NCBI RefSeq assembly: GCF_019956555.1
Contig: NZ_JAHBDQ010000002.1
Coordinates: 62,001-126,000, forward strand
Source of the DNA: Pseudomonas sp. A-RE-19
GTDB taxonomy: Bacteria; Pseudomonadota; Gammaproteobacteria; Pseudomonadales; Pseudomonadaceae
Length of the DNA stretch: 64,000 bases
Direction of reading: 5' to 3'
Of the stretch, positions 56,508 to 64,000 are shown one piece after another. Every line of letters begins with the position of its first letter. Position 1 is the stretch's first letter. Both the position numbers and the translations under genes were made by a program. Below the pieces are notes generated by a model. That model saw only the letters and a list, made by a program, of their open reading frames with translations. It made no database searches and was not told where the DNA came from.

Positions 56508-57395
56508 TCAGCCCCGACGACGCAGTGCGTCGATGCGTTCTTCCAGCGGCGGGTGGCTCATGAACATGCGGGCAAACCCTTGTTTGAGACCACCGTTGAT
56601 GCCGAAGGCATTCAGGGTGTCCGGCATATGCACCGGCAGCCCTTGTTCTGCACGCAAGCGTTGCAGGGCGCCAATCATTGCGCTGGTGCCCGCCAGGCGT
56701 GCGCCGGCATCGTCGGCACGGAATTCGCGTTTGCGCGAGAACCACATGACGATGGCGCTGGCCAGAATACCCAGAACCAGTTCGGCGAAGATGGTCGCCA
56801 CGTAGTAAGCGATGCCCTGGCCTTCTTCGTTCTTGAAGATCACCTTGTCGACAAAGTTGCCGATGATCCGGGCGAAGAACATCACGAAGGTGTTTACCAC
56901 GCCCTGGATCAGCGCCAGGGTGACCATGTCGCCATTGGCCACGTGGCCAATTTCGTGAGCCAGGACGGCTTTCACTTCATCCGGCGAGAAACGCTCGAGC
57001 AAGCCCTGGCTGACCGCGACCAGTGCGTCGTTCTTGTTCCAGCCAGTAGCGAAGGCGTTGGCTTCATAGGCCGGGAAGATCCCGACTTCGGGCATCTTGA
57101 TCCCGGCTTCGCGGGACAGTTGCTCGACAGTTTGCAGCAGCCATTGTTCGTGCCGGGTGCGCGGCTGGCTGATGATCTGGGTGCTGGTGCTCATTTTCGC
57201 CATCCACTTGGAGATGAACAGCGAGAACAGGGAACCGGCGAAACCAAAGACCGCACAGAAAATCAGCAGCTGATTGAGGTTGAGATCAACCCCGTTGGCC
57301 GCCATGAACCCGTTGAAGCCGAAAAGGCTCAGGGTGATGCTGGCAATCAGCACGACCGCCAGGTTAGTGGCCAAAAACAGCAAAATGCGCATCAT
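56508..57395 (-). CDS. htpX: Membrane zinc metalloprotease HtpX
   Basis: A 295-residue M48-family protease. Two N-terminal membrane helices (about 4-24 and 35-55) precede the zinc motif HEIGH in [12 protein letters not shown] near residue 140, with two more helices (about 155-180 and 195-215) and the downstream ligand Glu in [10 protein letters not shown]. It degrades misfolded membrane proteins together with FtsH. A sigma-32-like promoter is present upstream, consistent with heat-shock control. Confidence 0.95.
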   Translation of the reverse strand: MMRILLFLATNLAVVLIASITLSLFGFNGFMAANGVDLNLNQLLIFCAVFGFAGSLFSLFISKWMAKMSTSTQIISQPRTRHEQWLLQTVEQLSREAGIKMPEVGIFPAYEANAFATGWNKNDALVAVSQGLLERFSPDEVKAVLAHEIGHVANGDMVTLALIQGVVNTFVMFFARIIGNFVDKVIFKNEEGQGIAYYVATIFAELVLGILASAIVMWFSRKREFRADDAGARLAGTSAMIGALQRLRAEQGLPVHMPDTLNAFGINGGLKQGFARMFMSHPPLEERIDALRRRG

Positions 57396-57440
57396 GGTTG
57401 TAGAAATCTCCTCGTGCTAAAGATGTAGCGTACTGCGGGG

Positions 57441-57470
57441 TATATAAGGTGCTGCACCGGGCTATTCAAC
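57441..57470 (-). promoter_or_regulatory. Candidate sigma-32 (RpoH) promoter of htpX
   Basis: On the minus strand: GTTGAAT, 14-base spacer, CCTTATATA, resembling CTTGAAA-N14-CCCCATNTA. It lies 46-75 bases before the htpX ATG. The rest of the gap 57396-57712 holds only the hairpin at 57671-57704. Confidence 0.55.
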
Positions 57471-57670
57471 CGGGTGACTATTTCAAACTGTGTCCTACGG
57501 CAACAGTTTAGCTGCATGAAGGGCATTTCCGACGTCGACATGGGAAACGGTTGTCAGCCCATTAGCGTCGCAGGCGCCCGCCGCTGTTAGGCGCGGGCAT
57601 GAAACGTGTCGTCAGTCAGCGCTTGAAACAACGATGCAGGGCAGGGCGCACAGATGTGTTGCTGAATTAA

Positions 57671-57704
57671 TCACCGTGCGACTTTCGCAAGCGTCGCACG
57701 GTGA
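57671..57704 (-). terminator. Strong hairpin after alaA
   Basis: A perfect 12-base stem (TCACCGTGCGAC/GTCGCACGGTGA) with a 10-base loop, 9 bases after the alaA stop on the minus strand. The T-run is missing, so termination efficiency is uncertain. Confidence 0.55.
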
Positions 57705-57712
57705 CAGGCCAC

Positions 57713-58924
57713 TTACTGGCGGTAGGACTTGAGGAAGTTGCCGATTCGGCCGATGGCCTGATCCAGGTCGTCCAGCCGTGGCAGGGTGACCACGCGGAAG
57801 TGGTCCGGCCATGGCCAGTTGAAGGCCGTGCCTTGTACCACCAGCAGCTTCTCGGAGAGCAGCAGGTCGAGCACGAATTTCTCGTCGTTATGAATCGGGC
57901 AGACTTTCGGGTCGATCCGCGGGAACGCATACAGCGCGCCCATCGGTTTGACGCAGCTCACGCCTGGAATATCGTTCAGCAACTCCCAGGTACGATTGCG
58001 CTGTTCCAGCAGACGCCCTTGGGGCAATACCAGGTCGTTGATGCTCTGGTAGCCGCCGAGTGCGGTCTGGATGGCGTGCTGGCTCGGGACGTTGGCACAC
58101 AGGCGCATGTTGGCCAGTATGTCGATGCCTTCGATGTAGCTCTGGGCGTGATGTTTCGGGCCGGAAATGGCGACCCAGCCGGAACGGAAACCGGCCACGC
58201 GATAGGATTTGGACAGACCGTTGAAGGTCATGCACAGCAGGTCCGGCGCCAGTGAGGCGGTGCAGATGTGCACGGCGTCGTCGTACAGGATCTTGTCGTA
58301 GATTTCGTCGGAGAACACCACCAGATTGTGCTGGCGGGCCAGTTCCAGCATGCCCAGCAGGACCTCTTTCGAATACACCGAACCGGTGGGGTTGTTCGGG
58401 TTGATGATCACCAGGGCCTTGGTGTTGGGGGTGATCTTGGCCTTGATGTCGGCCAGGTCCGGCCACCAGTTGGCCTGTTCATCGCACAGGTAATGCACCG
58501 GGTTGCCGCCCGCCAGGCTGACTGCGGCAGTCCACAACGGATAGTCGGGAGCCGGCACCAGCACTTCGTCGCCGTTGTTGAGCAGGGCCTGCATCGACAT
58601 CACGATCAGCTCGGAAACGCCGTTGCCTAGATAAATGTCTTCAATGCCGACACCTTCCACCTGCTTTTGCTGGTAGTACTGCATCACGGCCTTGCGAGCG
58701 CTGAACAATCCCTTGGAATCGCTGTAGCCCTGGGCGGTCGGCAGGTTGCGGATCACGTCCTGAAGGATTTCATCCGGTGCTTCGAAACCAAAGGGCGCCG
58801 GGTTGCCAATGTTCAGCTTGAGGATGCGATGACCTTCCTCTTCCAGGCGTTTGGCGTGCTTGAGCACTGGGCCGCGAATGTCGTAGCAGACGTTGGCGAG
58901 CTTGTTCGATTTGCTGACCTGCAT
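57713..58924 (-). CDS. alaA: Alanine aminotransferase AlaA (PLP-dependent, class I)
   Basis: A 403-residue aminotransferase very close to E. coli AlaA in length and blocks: NVCYDIRGPVLKHAKRLEEE at the start, GNPAPFGFEAPDEI, the NPNNPTGSVY loop near residue 180, the SDEIYDKI aspartate/tyrosine near 208, and the PLP lysine in FNGLSKSYRVAGFRSGW near 243. It makes alanine from pyruvate and glutamate. ATG 58924 gives the family N-terminus; upstream in-frame codons lack support. It is divergent from msrB. Confidence 0.92.
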   Translation of the reverse strand: MQVSKSNKLANVCYDIRGPVLKHAKRLEEEGHRILKLNIGNPAPFGFEAPDEILQDVIRNLPTAQGYSDSKGLFSARKAVMQYYQQKQVEGVGIEDIYLGNGVSELIVMSMQALLNNGDEVLVPAPDYPLWTAAVSLAGGNPVHYLCDEQANWWPDLADIKAKITPNTKALVIINPNNPTGSVYSKEVLLGMLELARQHNLVVFSDEIYDKILYDDAVHICTASLAPDLLCMTFNGLSKSYRVAGFRSGWVAISGPKHHAQSYIEGIDILANMRLCANVPSQHAIQTALGGYQSINDLVLPQGRLLEQRNRTWELLNDIPGVSCVKPMGALYAFPRIDPKVCPIHNDEKFVLDLLLSEKLLVVQGTAFNWPWPDHFRVVTLPRLDDLDQAIGRIGNFLKSYRQ

Positions 58925-59149
58925 GGCGATGTGTTCCCGAAAATGAACGATCCAGGCGGCGTATGAACGACCGTACTGGGAATCCTGCGTATTCACACAG
59001 GCCTGACGCCTCGAATGGCGGCACTCATAATCCGTTTGAATGCGCGTGGTCTGGCTGCCAGACTGGCGTTTGACGAGGCGCAATCATACGTGCCGCCCGA
59101 TCCGTGGAAAAGATACAGATCGGGCTTTTTCAGCTGCTGAGGTGTAACA

Positions 59150-59545
59150 ATGGAAAAGTTGGAAAAAACCCTGGAAGAATGGCGTGCAATGCTCGACCCG
59201 GAGCAGTACAACGTTTGCCGCCTCAAAGGCACCGAACGGCCGTTCTCCGGTAAGTACAACGACAGCAAAGTCGATGGTGTCTACCACTGCATTTGCTGCA
59301 ACGCGCCGCTGTTCGACTCCAGAACCAAGTTCGATTCCGGCTGCGGCTGGCCGAGCTTCTACGCGCCGATCGGCGACAGTGCCATGGTCGAGATCCGTGA
59401 TGTCAGCCACGGCATGATCCGCACCGAAGTGGTCTGCGCCAAATGCGATGCCCACCTTGGGCACGTGTTCCCGGACGGCCCGCCGCCTACCGGTTTGCGT
59501 TATTGCATCAATTCGGTGTGCCTGGACCTCGTTCCCCGCGAATAG
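59150..59545 (+). CDS. msrB: Peptide methionine (R)-S-oxide reductase MsrB
   Basis: A 131-residue MsrB. Two CxxC zinc pairs (CICC near residue 47 and CAKC near 97), the GCGWPSFY segment and the catalytic Cys119 in RYCINSV are present; a second cysteine at 124 might serve in resolution. It repairs oxidised methionine in proteins. GAGG lies 8-10 bases before the ATG. It sits in a peroxide-stress group with gpx and ospR. Confidence 0.95.
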   Translation: MEKLEKTLEEWRAMLDPEQYNVCRLKGTERPFSGKYNDSKVDGVYHCICCNAPLFDSRTKFDSGCGWPSFYAPIGDSAMVEIRDVSHGMIRTEVVCAKCDAHLGHVFPDGPPPTGLRYCINSVCLDLVPRE

Positions 59546-59589
59546 TCTGCATCTGTATTTTGCTGATGTCGCAAATGTAATGTGCACAT

Positions 59590-59678
59590 GTAGGAGCTGC
59601 CGAAGGCTGCGATCTTTTGATCTTCAGCGATCTCAAGAAAAACAAGATCAAAAGATCGCAGCCTTCGGCAGCTCCTAC
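59590..59678. repeat. REP doublet, family A
   Basis: Inverted arms of about 30 bases between msrB and the gpx promoter. Confidence 0.9.
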
Positions 59679-59715
59679 GGTGGAGGTTGTGCGCCAGGTG
59701 TTTATTGATTTATTA

Positions 59716-59735
59716 AATTGCACACAATTCAATTG
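59716..59735. promoter_or_regulatory. Candidate OspR/OhrR-type operator upstream of gpx
   Basis: CAATT-C-AATTG at 59725-59735 matches the core of the OhrR consensus TACAATTNAATTGTA. An overlapping AATTG-CACA-CAATT palindrome starts at 59716. It lies 40 bases before the gpx ATG. Confidence 0.6.
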
Positions 59736-59774
59736 CTCGCTATGTTTGATATTCCTTCACTCGGAGTTCGTGCC

Positions 59775-60260
59775 ATGAGCGATAACCTGCTGAGCATCCC
59801 TTGCACCACCATCAAGGGTGAGCAAAAGACCCTGGCCGATTTCGCCGGCAAAGCGGTGCTGGTGGTCAACACCGCCAGCAAATGCGGTTTCACCCCGCAG
59901 TACAAAGGCCTCGAAGAGCTGTGGCAGACCTACAAGGATCAAGGCCTGGTAGTGCTTGGTTTTCCCTGCAATCAGTTCGGCAAGCAAGAGCCGGGCAACG
60001 AGGGGGCGATTTCCGAGTTCTGCGAGTTGAATTACGGGGTGAGTTTCCCGCTGTTCAAAAAGATTGAAGTCAATGGTGCCGGTGCCCATCCCCTGTTTGT
60101 TCAGTTGAAAAAGCGCGCACCGGGCGTGTTGGGCTCCCAAGGCATCAAGTGGAATTTCACCAAGTTCCTGATCGGCAAGGACGGCCAGTTGGTCAAGCGC
60201 TTTGCTCCGGCGACTAAACCGCAGGACCTGAGCCGCGAGATCGAAGCCCTGCTCAAATGA
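59775..60260 (+). CDS. gpx: Glutathione peroxidase-like thiol peroxidase
   Basis: A 161-residue Gpx-family enzyme. The peroxidatic residue is Cys37 (NTASKCGFTPQY), with Gln/Asn in FPCNQFGKQEPG (resolving cysteine near 65) and Trp in WNFTKFL completing the active site. As a cysteine-type Gpx it probably uses thioredoxin rather than glutathione. GGAG lies nine bases before ATG 59775. The stop overlaps the ospR ATG (ATGA), making an autoregulated operon likely. Confidence 0.94.
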   Translation: MSDNLLSIPCTTIKGEQKTLADFAGKAVLVVNTASKCGFTPQYKGLEELWQTYKDQGLVVLGFPCNQFGKQEPGNEGAISEFCELNYGVSFPLFKKIEVNGAGAHPLFVQLKKRAPGVLGSQGIKWNFTKFLIGKDGQLVKRFAPATKPQDLSREIEALLK

Positions 60261-60718
60261 ACACGTTGTCAGTTGATTCGCTGAAGCTCGACAGTCAGCT
60301 CTGCTTCAAGCTGTACGCCGCTTCTCGGGCGGTGATCCGTGCCTATAAGCCGATGCTCGATCAGTTGGGCCTGACCTATCCGCAATACCTGGCGATGCTG
60401 GTGTTGTGGGAATGGCTGGAGGCGGCGCCGGAGCAGCCCACGGTCAAGGCCCTGGGTGAGCGCCTGGCACTGGATTCCGGGACCCTGACGCCGCTGCTCA
60501 AGCGTCTTGAACAACTGCAGCTGGTGCAGCGTCAGCGTTCGGCGCGCGATGAACGTGAGGTGCACTTGAGCCTGTCGCCAGCCGGCAAGGCCTTGCGCGA
60601 TCAGGTCGGGCCGCTCAAGGCCCGCCTGTTGTGCGACAGCGGCATCGATCTGGATCACCTGAATGATCTGCGCAACGGTCTCGATCACCTGTTGGGGCAA
60701 ATCAAAGCGCTGTCGTAG
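60257..60718 (+). CDS. ospR: MarR-family peroxide-responsive regulator OspR
   Basis: A 153-residue OhrR-like regulator. Sensor Cys16 lies in DSQLCFKLY, and a second cysteine, Cys126, in ARLLCDSG could form the disulfide, as in two-cysteine OspR. The core AYKPMLDQLGLTYPQYLAMLVLWE is almost the same as in ohrR. In P. aeruginosa OspR represses gpx and affects oxidative stress and virulence traits. The 3' end overlaps the convergent sagS gene by 17 bases. Confidence 0.92.
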   Translation: MNTLSVDSLKLDSQLCFKLYAASRAVIRAYKPMLDQLGLTYPQYLAMLVLWEWLEAAPEQPTVKALGERLALDSGTLTPLLKRLEQLQLVQRQRSARDEREVHLSLSPAGKALRDQVGPLKARLLCDSGIDLDHLNDLRNGLDHLLGQIKALS

Positions 60719-63065
60719 TGGGTATCCACAAGTCGAGCAGGGCTGCCAGTTCTTCCCGGCGGAAAGGCTTGGCCAAATAGTCGCTCATGCCCGCCGCGCG
60801 GCAACGTTCGCGTTCTTCGGACATGGCGTTGGCGGTCAGGGCGACGATGGGCAGTTGTGGCCAGCGCCCGCTGCGACGGATTTGCCGGCTGGCTTCATAG
60901 CCATCCATCACCGGCATGTTGCAGTCCATCAGCACCAGATCGAATTCACTTTGCTCAAGTTGATCCAGGGCCTCGGCACCGTGGGCGGCGACGATCACCT
61001 CGCACCCGAGCTTGCCGAGCATTCCCTTGGCCACCAACTGATTGACCGGATTGTCCTCCACCAACAAGATGCGTCCGCGTCGATGGGCGGAAAGGGCTTC
61101 GATCCGGGCACCGTTGATCGGGTGAACTTCCGGCTGCAGGATCCGCCGCAACGTCTGGTAAAGCGCGTTGCGCGCCAGAGGTCGTGCTTGTTGCTGCAAG
61201 GGCGCCAAGGCACTTGCTTCCTGAGTGGGCATGAAGCTGCCATAGGCGGTTACCAGCAGAATCGGTGCATCGAATGTAGGGCGCAGGCCAAACAGGCATT
61301 CGGGGCAGTCAGTAATCAGTACATCCGGTTTCAGGCCGATCAACCGGTCATCGATGGAGCGCTGCTGATAGTCAAGGCCCCAACCGGGTAACAGGTTGCT
61401 CAACAGTTCCGCCAGACCGCTGCTGGCGGCAGTGATGGCGACGATATTGCCCTGCAAGGGGGCCGGGGGGGTGGCCCGAGTGTGGCATGGCAACGGCAGG
61501 TCGGCGCAGAACTGGCTGCCAAAACCGGCTTCCGAGCTGATGGTCAGCCGCCCTTGCATGGCTTCGCAGAGGTTGTAGGTCAACGCCAGCCCCAGCCCGG
61601 TCCCGCCGAATTGCCGGGTAATGCCGGCGCCGGCCTGGGTGAATGGCTGGAAGATTTTGACCTGCGCGTCCTGGGCGATGCCGATACCGGTGTCGCAGAC
61701 TTCGACTCTTACGCCATCCTCGAATGTTGAAAGACGCACATCGACCCGCCCGAAACGGGTGAACTTCAGGGCGTTGGACAGCAGGTTGCTGACAATTTGC
61801 CGGACCCGGGTCGGATCACCGAGCACCAGTGCGGGAAATTGCGGATCGATCAGGCACGTCAGTTCGACGCTGGGCGCGGCGTTCTGGGACAGCAAGTTGG
61901 CGGTGTCTTCGATCAGCGAGCCGAGGTCGAATGGAATGTGTTCGAGTTCGAGCTGGCCAGCATCGAATTTCGACAGGTCGAGAATATCGTTGAGCAGTTC
62001 CACCAGCACTTTGCCCGAGTCATGGGCGATGGACAGTTGTTGCTGTTGCTCGGCATTGAGCGGGCCGTCCAGCGAGAGCGCGATCATCCCCAACAAACCA
62101 TTGAGGGGCGTGCGGATTTCATGGCTCATGTTGGCCAGGAACACCGAGCGCGCTTCCGCCATGTCCAGGGCGGTGCGGCGGGCGACTTCCAGCTCCTCGT
62201 TCGATTGGCTGAGCCGGGCGTTGATTGCTTTGAGTTCGGCGGTGCGGGCCGAGACGATGTTTTCCAGTTGCCCGAGGTAGTCGGTCAGGCGGTTTTCGGC
62301 GTTGCTTCGCTGCTGGATTTCGGTGGCGATGTTTTCGAACTGCTGATTGGCGACCTTGACCAGAACGCCGATTTCGTCGTTTTCATGCCCCGCTGGACAC
62401 TCCAGCCACGTCGGCTCAGCGCTGCGTGGATCGCGGCCACTGAGTTCGCGGATGACCCGTACCAATGGTTTGGTCAACATCACATAGAACAGCGCCAGCA
62501 GAATCCCGCTCAGCAGCAGGCTGCGCGCAAAGCCGTTGAGCAGGGTGACTTCGGCCCGGCGCAGAAAGCGGCTGCCGAAGGCATAAGTATCGACGTCCAG
62601 GTGCAGGGTCCCAAGGGATTCGTCCGGCAAGTGGTCGAGGTAGAGACGGTCTTCGAACTGTCGGTTGGCGCCGAACAGGAAGTCACTGATCATCCGGTAA
62701 CTGCTTTGCAGCTCCGGGCGCTTGACGCTGGCCAGCACGGTATTGTTGTTGTCGGTCAATTGCGCACCGATGATCGCCGGGGAGCGCAGCAGGCCCAGGG
62801 TCAGCTCTTGGGCAAGTTCGGCGTCGATGTTGTAGGCGATGCGGGACGCGGGGTTATGGCTGATTTCCAGTAAAGACAGTATTTCACGGTTGATGGAGGC
62901 GTCTTCGCTGGCATAATCGATGCCTATTTGCAGCAGGCTGAGCAGCGTGCCCAGAATGAAACCGACCAGCACTGTAAGCCTGGCTTGCTTGTACGACAGC
63001 CGGTGGCTGAACTTGATGTCCATGGGGTGTTGAACCACTTCCGTTTCCCTTCGCTGCTCAAGCAT
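60702..63065 (-). CDS. sagS: Hybrid sensor histidine kinase SagS
   Basis: A 787-residue membrane hybrid kinase, matching P. aeruginosa SagS (about 786). Order: membrane helix (residues about 28-48), HmsP-like periplasmic domain (about 50-185), second helix (about 190-210), HAMP-like linker and coiled coil, HisKA with His315 in ANMSHEIRTPLN, ATPase domain with GTGLGLAL, a degenerate receiver-like region and the C-terminal receiver with Asp714 in LVLMDCNMPVMDG. In P. aeruginosa SagS passes phosphate to HptB and steers motile-to-sessile change and biofilm tolerance. ATG 63065 lacks a ribosome site; ATG 63023 (MDIKF) is possible. Confidence 0.92.
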   Translation of the reverse strand: MLEQRRETEVVQHPMDIKFSHRLSYKQARLTVLVGFILGTLLSLLQIGIDYASEDASINREILSLLEISHNPASRIAYNIDAELAQELTLGLLRSPAIIGAQLTDNNNTVLASVKRPELQSSYRMISDFLFGANRQFEDRLYLDHLPDESLGTLHLDVDTYAFGSRFLRRAEVTLLNGFARSLLLSGILLALFYVMLTKPLVRVIRELSGRDPRSAEPTWLECPAGHENDEIGVLVKVANQQFENIATEIQQRSNAENRLTDYLGQLENIVSARTAELKAINARLSQSNEELEVARRTALDMAEARSVFLANMSHEIRTPLNGLLGMIALSLDGPLNAEQQQQLSIAHDSGKVLVELLNDILDLSKFDAGQLELEHIPFDLGSLIEDTANLLSQNAAPSVELTCLIDPQFPALVLGDPTRVRQIVSNLLSNALKFTRFGRVDVRLSTFEDGVRVEVCDTGIGIAQDAQVKIFQPFTQAGAGITRQFGGTGLGLALTYNLCEAMQGRLTISSEAGFGSQFCADLPLPCHTRATPPAPLQGNIVAITAASSGLAELLSNLLPGWGLDYQQRSIDDRLIGLKPDVLITDCPECLFGLRPTFDAPILLVTAYGSFMPTQEASALAPLQQQARPLARNALYQTLRRILQPEVHPINGARIEALSAHRRGRILLVEDNPVNQLVAKGMLGKLGCEVIVAAHGAEALDQLEQSEFDLVLMDCNMPVMDGYEASRQIRRSGRWPQLPIVALTANAMSEERERCRAAGMSDYLAKPFRREELAALLDLWIPTTTAL

Positions 63066-63189
63066 AGTCGATCATCATTGCATACCGATGGTCTCGAAAA
63101 ACACCTGTGCTGGGTGTAGACCGGGCATCGGACGTTGTATTTCGTCGCTGTACCGCAATCATCACTGTGAACGTGCCCGAGGAGAAGAC

Positions 63190-64000
63190 GTGGATTCCCG
63201 ATTGAATGCTTTTCTTGAACGCGCCGACGCCGTTCTGGCCCGTATCGAGCCGCTGCTGCCGGCGCCTCGACAGGCCATCGACTGGACGCACTGTCTGGCC
63301 GCGCGCTGGCAACGCGAGGGACGCAGCGGTTTTCTGCTGCCGCTGCAAGTCAGCCTGGACACGCGTTTGTCCGACCTGATCGGCGTTGACCGGCAACTGG
63401 AACAACTGGGCCGCAACACTCAACAGTTTCTCGACGGCATGCCCGCCAACCACGCCTTGCTCTGGGGCTCGCGAGGCACCGGTAAATCGTCGCTGGTACG
63501 CGCCTTGCTGTCCGAACACGCCAAGAGCGGCCTGCGGCTGATCGAGATCGAACGTGATCACCTGGCGGACCTGCCGCGAGTGGTTGAGCAGATCGCCAAA
63601 CTGCCCCAGCGTTTCGTGCTGTTCTGCGATGACCTGTCGTTTGAATCGGGTGAGGGCGACTATCGCGTGCTCAAGAGTGTGCTGGATGGCTCCCTTGAGC
63701 AGGCGCCCGACAACGTTCTGCTGTATGCCACTTCCAACCGTCGCCATCTGGTGCCGGAAAAGGAAAGCGATAACGAAAACTGGAAAAGGGTCGATGGCGA
63801 ACTCCATCCCAATGAAGCGGTGGAAGACAAGATCGCGCTGTCGGACCGTTTTGGTCTGTGGTTGTCGTTCTATCCGTTTACTCAGGAACATTTCCTCAAC
63901 GTCGTCGAGCACTGGATCGGTCAACTGGCCGACAAGGCCGGCCTCAAGTGGCAGCGTGACGACGAGCTGGACATCCTGGCGGTGCGCTGGGCCACGGGCC
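63190..64000 (+). CDS. DUF815 AAA-type ATPase, 3'-truncated by the window
   Basis: An open frame from GTG 63190 to the right edge, at least 270 residues. The DUF815 ATPase layout is visible: a helical N-terminus, LIGVDRQLEQLGRNTQQFL, Walker A GSRGTGKSS near residue 97, Walker B VLFCDDLSFE near 144 and a YATSNRRHL sensor segment near 177. GAGGAG lies about 5 bases before the GTG. It is divergent from sagS. The function of these ATPases is not known. The stop codon lies outside the window. Confidence 0.88.
   Translation, partial: MDSRLNAFLERADAVLARIEPLLPAPRQAIDWTHCLAARWQREGRSGFLLPLQVSLDTRLSDLIGVDRQLEQLGRNTQQFLDGMPANHALLWGSRGTGKSSLVRALLSEHAKSGLRLIEIERDHLADLPRVVEQIAKLPQRFVLFCDDLSFESGEGDYRVLKSVLDGSLEQAPDNVLLYATSNRRHLVPEKESDNENWKRVDGELHPNEAVEDKIALSDRFGLWLSFYPFTQEHFLNVVEHWIGQLADKAGLKWQRDDELDILAVRWATG

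Noticed and set aside
57396..57712. tRNA or small RNA gene between htpX and alaA
   Set aside because: The hairpin at 57671-57704 is simple, and no cloverleaf or T-loop signature is present.

Overview
This window looks like chromosome from a Pseudomonas of the P. fluorescens group. The evidence is GC-rich codon use, the EarP plus arginine-type EF-P pair, the OprI lipoprotein, CysB, SagS/OspR/Gpx, and many GC-rich inverted-repeat REP doublets typical of that group. It reads as ordinary core genome. I see no phage, insertion sequence, CRISPR array, tRNA or rRNA. Species assignment is inference.

Layout. 1-4.2 kb is the 3' end of an O-antigen/LPS cluster: a partial sugar epimerase, a WbpL-type lipid-carrier sugar transferase and WbpM, then a ComEA-like helix-hairpin-helix protein. 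4.4-8.1 kb holds a short-chain dehydrogenase with a FabF-like ketosynthase, and a GntR regulator with a DUF1989 protein. 8.2-10.1 kb has a tiny membrane protein and an ethanolamine permease with a convincing sigma-54 promoter. 10.4-18.5 kb is the complete high-affinity potassium system kdpFABC-kdpDE, with REP doublets between kdpB/kdpC and kdpC/kdpD. 18.7-28.4 kb is mixed housekeeping: patatin, a small lipoprotein, CHAD protein, thioesterase, Mpo1-like protein, chemoreceptor, TatD, MltF-like transglycosylase, DoxX and GreB.

28.4-36.1 kb carries a YbbA/YbbP-type ABC system back to back with tesA, an L,D-transpeptidase convergent with its probable substrate lipoprotein OprI, a small acetyltransferase and a class I DAHP synthase. 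36.3-41.6 kb has a degenerate PilZ protein divergent from a thioredoxin-like protein, a PanE-like reductase, a 5'-nucleotidase, a universal stress protein, cysB and a Gre-family factor. 41.7-49.2 kb has earP-efp, ohr-ohrR, two LysR regulators around a TauE-type exporter, a DUF1127 protein and a YcaQ-like glycosylase. 49.3-54.6 kb has a class II DAHP synthase, a spermidine synthase-like protein, an enoyl-CoA hydratase and the RNA helicase deaD. 54.8-64 kb has a dioxygenase, tpm, htpX, alaA, msrB, gpx, ospR, the hybrid kinase sagS and the start of a DUF815 ATPase.

Themes. Peroxide and thiol stress is prominent: ohr/ohrR, gpx/ospR, msrB and a thioredoxin-like protein. Envelope maintenance is another: WbpM, transpeptidase plus OprI, transglycosylase, TesA and HtpX. 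Sixteen REP doublets in three sequence families sit in the intergenic gaps. The less ordinary signals are regulatory: a 9-bp hairpin burying the deaD start codon, an OhrR-type operator before gpx/ospR, the sigma-54 promoter, a possible leaderless 29-codon ORF near 27.4 kb, and a PilZ protein lacking the canonical c-di-GMP contacts.
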